DNA of 64,000 bases from Chaunax sp. Z400. Taxonomy: Eukaryota > Chordata > Actinopteri > Lophiiformes > Chaunacidae. Below the pieces are notes generated by a model. The model ran no database searches and was not told the DNA's origin. It worked only from the letters and a program-made list of their open reading frames with translations. Each line of letters starts with the position of its first letter. Within the stretch, counting starts at the first letter, position 1. The DNA lies in assembly GCA_037577475.1 (NCBI GenBank), contig CM075204.1, positions 3,333,001 to 3,397,000 of the forward strand, in the 5' to 3' direction. The position numbers and the translations under genes are program-made. This document shows, piece by piece, positions 58,691 through 64,000 of this stretch.

Positions 58691-60387
58691 TATGTTGTAA
58701 GAGACCCTGTTAGCTTGAGAAAAATGACAGATTTCTCTGGGATTGAACATGGAAACATTTATCATAAATATGTGCTCAATGTGTGTGTATACTTGATCCA
58801 AACTGTGTACGAGTGTGAAAGAATAAGAGTCTGAAATAAAAAGAAATGAGAAATACAGATGGCAGTCAGACTGAAGAGAAACACATATCGATAGAAGAGA
58901 GGAGAAAAGAGGGATATAGACATGTCAGCTGTGTCATCCTGGCGTTTAGAGTGATGATCCAGGATGTGACGTCAGGGTTCTGGCTGTCTAATGTCTGTGA
59001 GTGCAAACAATCTGCATCTTACAAACAGCGCTCCTTATCTGACATTTGGAGCCAGGCAGCTGTAGCCTTGACATCTGAAGGAGACGGTCTCTGGCACGTA
59101 CATCTGCATAGTGTTTAGGTTAGAAGGGGAAGAAAACACACGGTGGACCAGAGCTTTCAGGATGCAGTTATTTCATATGAAGAGGGATTTGTGAAAGAAC
59201 ACTGACAAATTTAAGCAATGAGGGAGGGAATTACATATGTGATGATTTAAAGCTCAACTGGACCACTTTGGATGCTCTAAATTATAATATAATTCTGTAC
59301 AAATCAGAATTAACTGCATCACCAGAGATCAGATAGAAATACATGACCTCAAATACAATCCAATACAGCATATGAATATATATTGAGAAAGTGCAAATGA
59401 TGATTAAATTCAATTTAAATGCATGAAATAGTAAAGTCGTTTTAAGTAAATCTTGAAAGTGAAAACATCTAAAGTACAATAAAATGGTCCATAAAAGGGA
59501 TTCAATGTCAGTGGAACGCTGTGAGGCAGAATGAGTCGGGGGATGTGCCTCATTGATGGATGGATTATTTTCCAAATTAGGATTTAGTGGCTGCAGAGTT
59601 CAGTTTTCTTTGGCAGAATAACATCCAGCAAGTCAGCAGGTTGGTCTTAGACTCCTAAACTCCTTTACCATTACAAAACAAAGTGGCGACTATACGGTCG
59701 AGTTTCTTCTTTTATGTATCCAGTCATAGAAGAAGAAAGGGTTAGGGTTAGAATGATGAATGAATGATGTTCACCAGCTAGATGCTAAATATGTCTGGCA
59801 TTTGCTTTTAGCATCAGTGGCCAATACACAAAGCCCTCCTAACATGTGTTTACCATGAAACCACACAATTTTAGGCCCAAAAACTGAATGATTAGATTTA
59901 GACAAAGATCTGTGATGTGGTCTGGGCCTCTGGGTGAATGTTGTATGTGTGTCCCACCACTCAATCCCAAAATTCACTCGTTGTGGGACATTCTCACTTT
60001 GTGAAATAGCCATGATGTACAGATGATACTGGTTGAGTGTTGAAATTGCTGCCTGAAATCATGTTTTTGCAATGATGTTATACACTGAAAAATGGATGAT
60101 ATACATAAAAGCAATATTAGGTCATTATAAAATTCAATAATCAATTTAACATCCAATCAATGATAAAACAATTAAATATCTTCTTTTTTTTTGCTGTATT
60201 TCCAGCAGCCTGCCATCATGTTAACTCCCTGACCAATTTGGTGGCAAGATTTTAGCTGGCACCCCCCTTGCATCACAGTCAATTTCACTACCAATCTTCA
60301 TACACTCACACAGAATGCATGTATGTCTTTGAGATTTTATTTTATTTTAAATAGAAAATAACCAACAAAATAAAATCTGTATTAGAA
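58691..60387. other. No gene recognised
   Basis: The sequence is mostly AT-rich. An approximately 200-bp stretch at 58910-59110 is of more balanced composition and has a TGACGTCA CRE at 58967-58974; it might be a regulatory element. Nothing coding is evident. Confidence 0.45.
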
Positions 60388-60750
60388 ACAAGCGACATAA
60401 AATAAATTATAAATTCAATATCAATAAGGCATTGCACATAAGATATTAAAGAAACCAGTGAAAACATTAAAATTATTGCACAAACAAAAAATAATAACTT
60501 GTTTTCTTGTTTACTGTTTTTACTTTGTATGTAAATAGAGCCATATTTTGCCCAGGTGTGCTGACATTAAAATTATTGCACATTTTTTGTTTGTGCAATA
60601 ATTTTAATGTCAGCACACCTGGGCAAAATATGGCTCTATTTACGTACAAAGTAAAAACAGAAAACAAGAAAACAAGTGAGATCAAATTAATTATAAATAC
60701 GATATAAATAAGGATTGCACAAAATAAGATATTAAAGAAACCACTGCAGA
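60388..60750. repeat. Palindrome with 85-bp arms, flanked by direct repeats
   Basis: The left arm 60498-60582 and right arm 60592-60676 are reverse complements at 83 of 85 positions, around a 9-base spacer. Outside them, about 80 bp at 60388-60467 (with AAATTATAAATTCAATATC and AAGATATTAAAGAAACCAGTG) recurs in the same orientation at about 60671-60750. The whole is direct repeat, arm, spacer, arm, direct repeat. Arms include TTTGCCCAGGTGTGCTGAC. No coding potential is seen. Confidence 0.92.
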
Positions 60751-62756
60751 CATGAAAACACACACACACTTGTATAAACCGTAACACAATAAACTAAAGG
60801 CTTACAACTGTGTATGTATGAAAAACAAAAAGCATTTTAATTGACTATTGTCAGAACCCAGAAAAAAGGCCTCTCCATTATTTAATCGGCTCTTTGCTAT
60901 GCAGTTATGTTGTTGTGGGCTTTTGTAATATTTCAAAAATAATAGTAGTAATAGTATTGGTAAAAATAGTAAAAAGTTAAACATTTAGGTTTAACCCTGC
61001 TGTAAATTCTATTTTTCATTGAAATAACATCATTATCATTGAAATGATATAACTGAAATAACATTATTTTTGGGTGCAATTTCAACATTTATTCAATATT
61101 GATTCATAGCTGGTCTGCTATCTGGATGTGTTTCCTTTGGATCTACATTAAAGCCTGGTGCATCTCATCCAGATGCACAAGGGTACCTTCTCAGGATCAG
61201 ACACATAAGGTCAGTATGTGATGAGCTGGAAGTGTGATGGGGTTAATAGCAAACAGTGTGTTCAGCAGCTTAAAACAGCAGCCTGTTGTGTCTGGGAATG
61301 AAATTAATGAGAGCAGAGAACAAAATAAACCGATGAAGCTGAACGCCGTAAAACCAAAACAAAGAGCTGAGAGGTGATAAAACACACAGAAGACCTGAAG
61401 AGAACTATATTGTTGGATGATAATTCTCTATGGGTTAAAAACTATGAGCAACACCTTTCACATTACACAGTAATAGGAACTTATTACATTGTTAATATAA
61501 GTACAAGTGCAGGTTTTAAGTTAAAATTAAAAACAGAAATGTGATGGAAATAGGTCAAATCTAAATAAAATGGTTTGTCAGTCAAAATCGCTGCCAGATA
61601 GAGGCTGAAGATTTTGAAGTTCACTGCCCAGTAATCCTGTCAGGTTCTGTTATGGAGATGAGGAAAGAGAGTCCAGCGCTTTCTTAACTCGACTTGAAGC
61701 AGCTGAACCCTGCTGTCATTTTTCTCTTTGTGTGAGAGCGAGAGCTTATTATTGTTCATTGTATTCAGAAACACAGCTGTCTCATTAGCATTCAGTGTCC
61801 CATTCTAATTCCCCTTGGTGGAAATTGCCAAGAAAAGGACAAATCAAAGATCCAGAGTGAAGAATTAACATACATCTGATCCTTTTTCTTGAACGTCAAC
61901 ACTTATGCAGCTCAAAAATGAAAAATACACAAATAAGAAGAGGTCTGTCTGTTCTAGTAAAGATATTACCTCACCTCACTACACCAGAGTTCTGGGCCTC
62001 CAGAACGTGGGATATGAGGAAATGTCATATATTATCCTCTGACAGTCTTACATAACTCCTGAGCGTGTGTCAGTGCTAATCTTCTTAGAGAGGAGCAGAG
62101 TCACCTTAATAGGAAACAAAACACAGTTTGCCTCCTCTGTCCCTTGCTTTTAATAACCATAATGGAGTAATCCATGCTGCAGGAGGAGCCTCTGCTCTCT
62201 AATCTGTGATTATCTGCATGTTCAAAATGCCTCGATAGTTATTGGAGTTGGATAAACAGATGTGTTTGGGCATCAAAATGCATCTGCAGGGATGTCAAAA
62301 TCAAGAGCCAGAAGGTGATTAAATTAATTCACACGCTGAAATATTAAGCTCACACTCTGGTTCTAAAAGCAGCACTGATGCTTCTCTCTAAACTGCATTT
62401 TCTGAGGGTCGTGTTGTTCCAGCATAATTTACAGGATGATAAGGATGATTATAAAAGTCTTATCTGCATGAGAGGGATAAGGAGCTGGTTAGCCTTGAAC
62501 AGTGAACAGTGTGTGATGATTATTTTAACACAAAGATGTGAGGAAGCTGAAGGATGTTCAACACACGTGTTTCTTCTTTCAGTTCTTCTCTGGTCTCCTA
62601 AAAGAAAAAAAATTCTGTTTAATTTAATACATATGTTCAAAACAGATATCGTTATGATAAAATAATGATAAATCTGTGAGAACGTCTGCTGTTGCTGTAG
62701 CGTAATTCAGTCCTCTGACACTCTCTGCTGGTGTGAAAGAGAACTTCTGGTTAGGT
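60751..62756. other. No gene recognised
   Basis: The interval is AT-rich and single-copy in look. Parts of 61600-62250 (for example GTCTCATTAGCATTCAGTG and TTAATAACCATAATGGAGT) are homeodomain-site rich and may be conserved non-coding sequence. Open frames are short and featureless. Confidence 0.45.
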
Positions 62757-63090
62757 TGATCCACCTTAAAGGAACAGCTCGCCATAAAATGAAACTTCAG
62801 TCATCATCTCAGCCCCATGATGATGGAAGGTGTGTGTTTCTAATCCATTAAACATTTTTGGAGCTTCACAGTAAAACAGTATTGCAGTGCTCTCCTAAAC
62901 AACTGAAGAAAATGAGGACTAGTTTTAAAACATAAAAACACTGGAAACTGAAAACATCAATTATCTCCAAACAGGTCGTATTCCCCAGAGGACCTCCAAT
63001 TGATTTGAAAGGAGCTTGTTTATCTTCATTGTAGCTTCTAAGTTAAAAGCGATAGCATGCAGTGACAAAATAAAAAATGTTTTGTGGACT
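62757..63090 (+). repeat. Dispersed teleost repeat R4
   Basis: AAAGGAACAGCTCGCCATAA, GGAGCTTCACAGTAAAACAG and CTCCTAAACAACTGAAG are phrases of a repeat that is very common in fish genomes. It is non-coding; I do not assign the class. Confidence 0.65.
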
Positions 63091-63559
63091 AAGAAACATG
63101 GAGTTTCCTTTTTACATTTTTGGACAGAATATTTGAAATTAGCTGTTCAACTCTTCTTTCTATATTTTTATTCATCTATTAAAAATGTATCTTGAAATTG
63201 CTTTTACTCATCTGAAAGAACAAATTCACTTAACCAGCATAGTTATCTTACACATGTTATTCTTTGTGTGTCAAAGCAACAGAAGCATCCAACTACCTCA
63301 TTAGAAAAACAGAAAAACTAGCATTTTTAGGTTATTGTTGACAATATGAACACACAGTTCACTGTTTCTGATCATGTCAATGAGTTTCCTTGATGATAAA
63401 TATAGGTGCTATTTAGCAACATTTATAGCTGTTATTTCAACCTCTTTCCTTCCTCTCAGGTAATTGTCTGACCACTCTGACCGAGGAAAATCTTTCATAC
63501 CTTCTGCAATGTGTCTTTTAAAAGCTCTGCAGGTGTTTGTTTGTTTGCTTTTTGTTAGT

Positions 63560-63750
63560 TTTTTAAAAAAGTTTTTTACATTTGACATTTTTTGACACTA
63601 GGCACTATTGAAGTTATTGATTGTATTATTCCTCTTAGCTCCTTGGCTTATTTGAAATGTTTCTGTGTTGTTTAGGTTTTTTTTACTTATATGTACAAAC
63701 TGTTCAAACAACAAATTGCCCCTGGTGGGATTAATAAAGTTGTATGAAAT
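63560..63750 (+). mobile_element. Possible LINE-like 3' tail, second copy
   Basis: CAAATTGCCCCTGGTGGGAT followed by TAATAAAG resembles the tail at 42080-42105 (GAATTTCCCTATTGGGATTA, then ATAAAG). It is an old fragment with no microsatellite after it. Confidence 0.4.
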
Positions 63751-64000
63751 TAAATGAAAGAGTCACACACCCACACAGGTACACAGATACAGATGAAATC
63801 TGTTTTCACAAGAGATTTGAAGACTTAAAAAAATGATCAGAGTTCAACAAATTGTCCCACAGAAAGTACTATTAATTCTCATATAAAGCACTTGAGTATT
63901 TAAATTACATGAAAAAGATTAATTGACTCTTTGCAGCACAGTTAAAGTCACTACTTTATAACTCGAAGTTAAACACCTTTCATTGCTTTTTAATTAATTT
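63751..64000. other. No feature seen to the right edge
   Basis: AT-rich sequence without a recognised gene, RNA or repeat. Confidence 0.5.

Noticed and set aside
59738..59752. GGGTTAGGGTTAG, telomere-like
   Set aside because: Only two units; also seen as GGTTAGGGTTAGG near 57051. Too short to mean an interstitial telomere.

Overview
The window looks like a teleost fish chromosome segment. The evidence is an intact BEL/Pao retrotransposon, a vertebrate AMIGO-family neuronal adhesion gene with an intron in its 5' UTR, and several dispersed repeats of kinds common in ray-finned fish. The species cannot be named from the sequence. There are only two substantial coding regions: the retrotransposon polyprotein (minus strand) and the AMIGO2-like gene (plus strand).

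Layout. About two thirds of the window (1-40857) is a compound satellite block. Satellite A, a 35-bp repeat, fills 1-4974 and continues off the left edge. It is broken by an 873-bp non-satellite, promoter-like segment that occurs twice (4975-5847 and 6062-6934) in a 1,087-bp tandem duplication. A heptamer array (TTATGTG/TTATGTC-like) follows and is split in two (7124-7743 and 15165-16138) by a complete BEL/Pao element at 7744-15164. That element has 719-bp LTRs that read the same by eye, a TCTTA target duplication and one uninterrupted 1,945-residue gag-pol frame. Satellite A resumes at 16139 and gives way near 17000 to Satellite B, about 720 copies of a 33-bp unit running to 40857. Satellite B has large nested higher-order repeats (offsets of 5,049, 4,356 and 3,003 bp) that are almost identical.

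The right third (40858-64000) is ordinary AT-rich euchromatin-like sequence. It holds microsatellites (CATC, TCTA, and about 1 kb of GATA), old dispersed repeats, a 15-bp minisatellite and an 85-bp-arm palindrome. The AMIGO2-like gene has a probable non-coding first exon ending at 45881, an intron at 45882-47862 carrying the GATA array, and a single coding exon with the reading frame at 47959-49476. After 52.7 kb no gene is recognisable. A few stretches have the texture of conserved non-coding elements, but that cannot be tested here.

The parts most worth following up are: the promoter-like segment captured and duplicated inside a satellite; the structure of Satellite B, with a fixed E-box-bearing core, a variable hexamer and very young multi-kilobase duplications; the upstream ORFs and GATA-loaded intron of the AMIGO2-like gene; and the palindrome at 60.5 kb.
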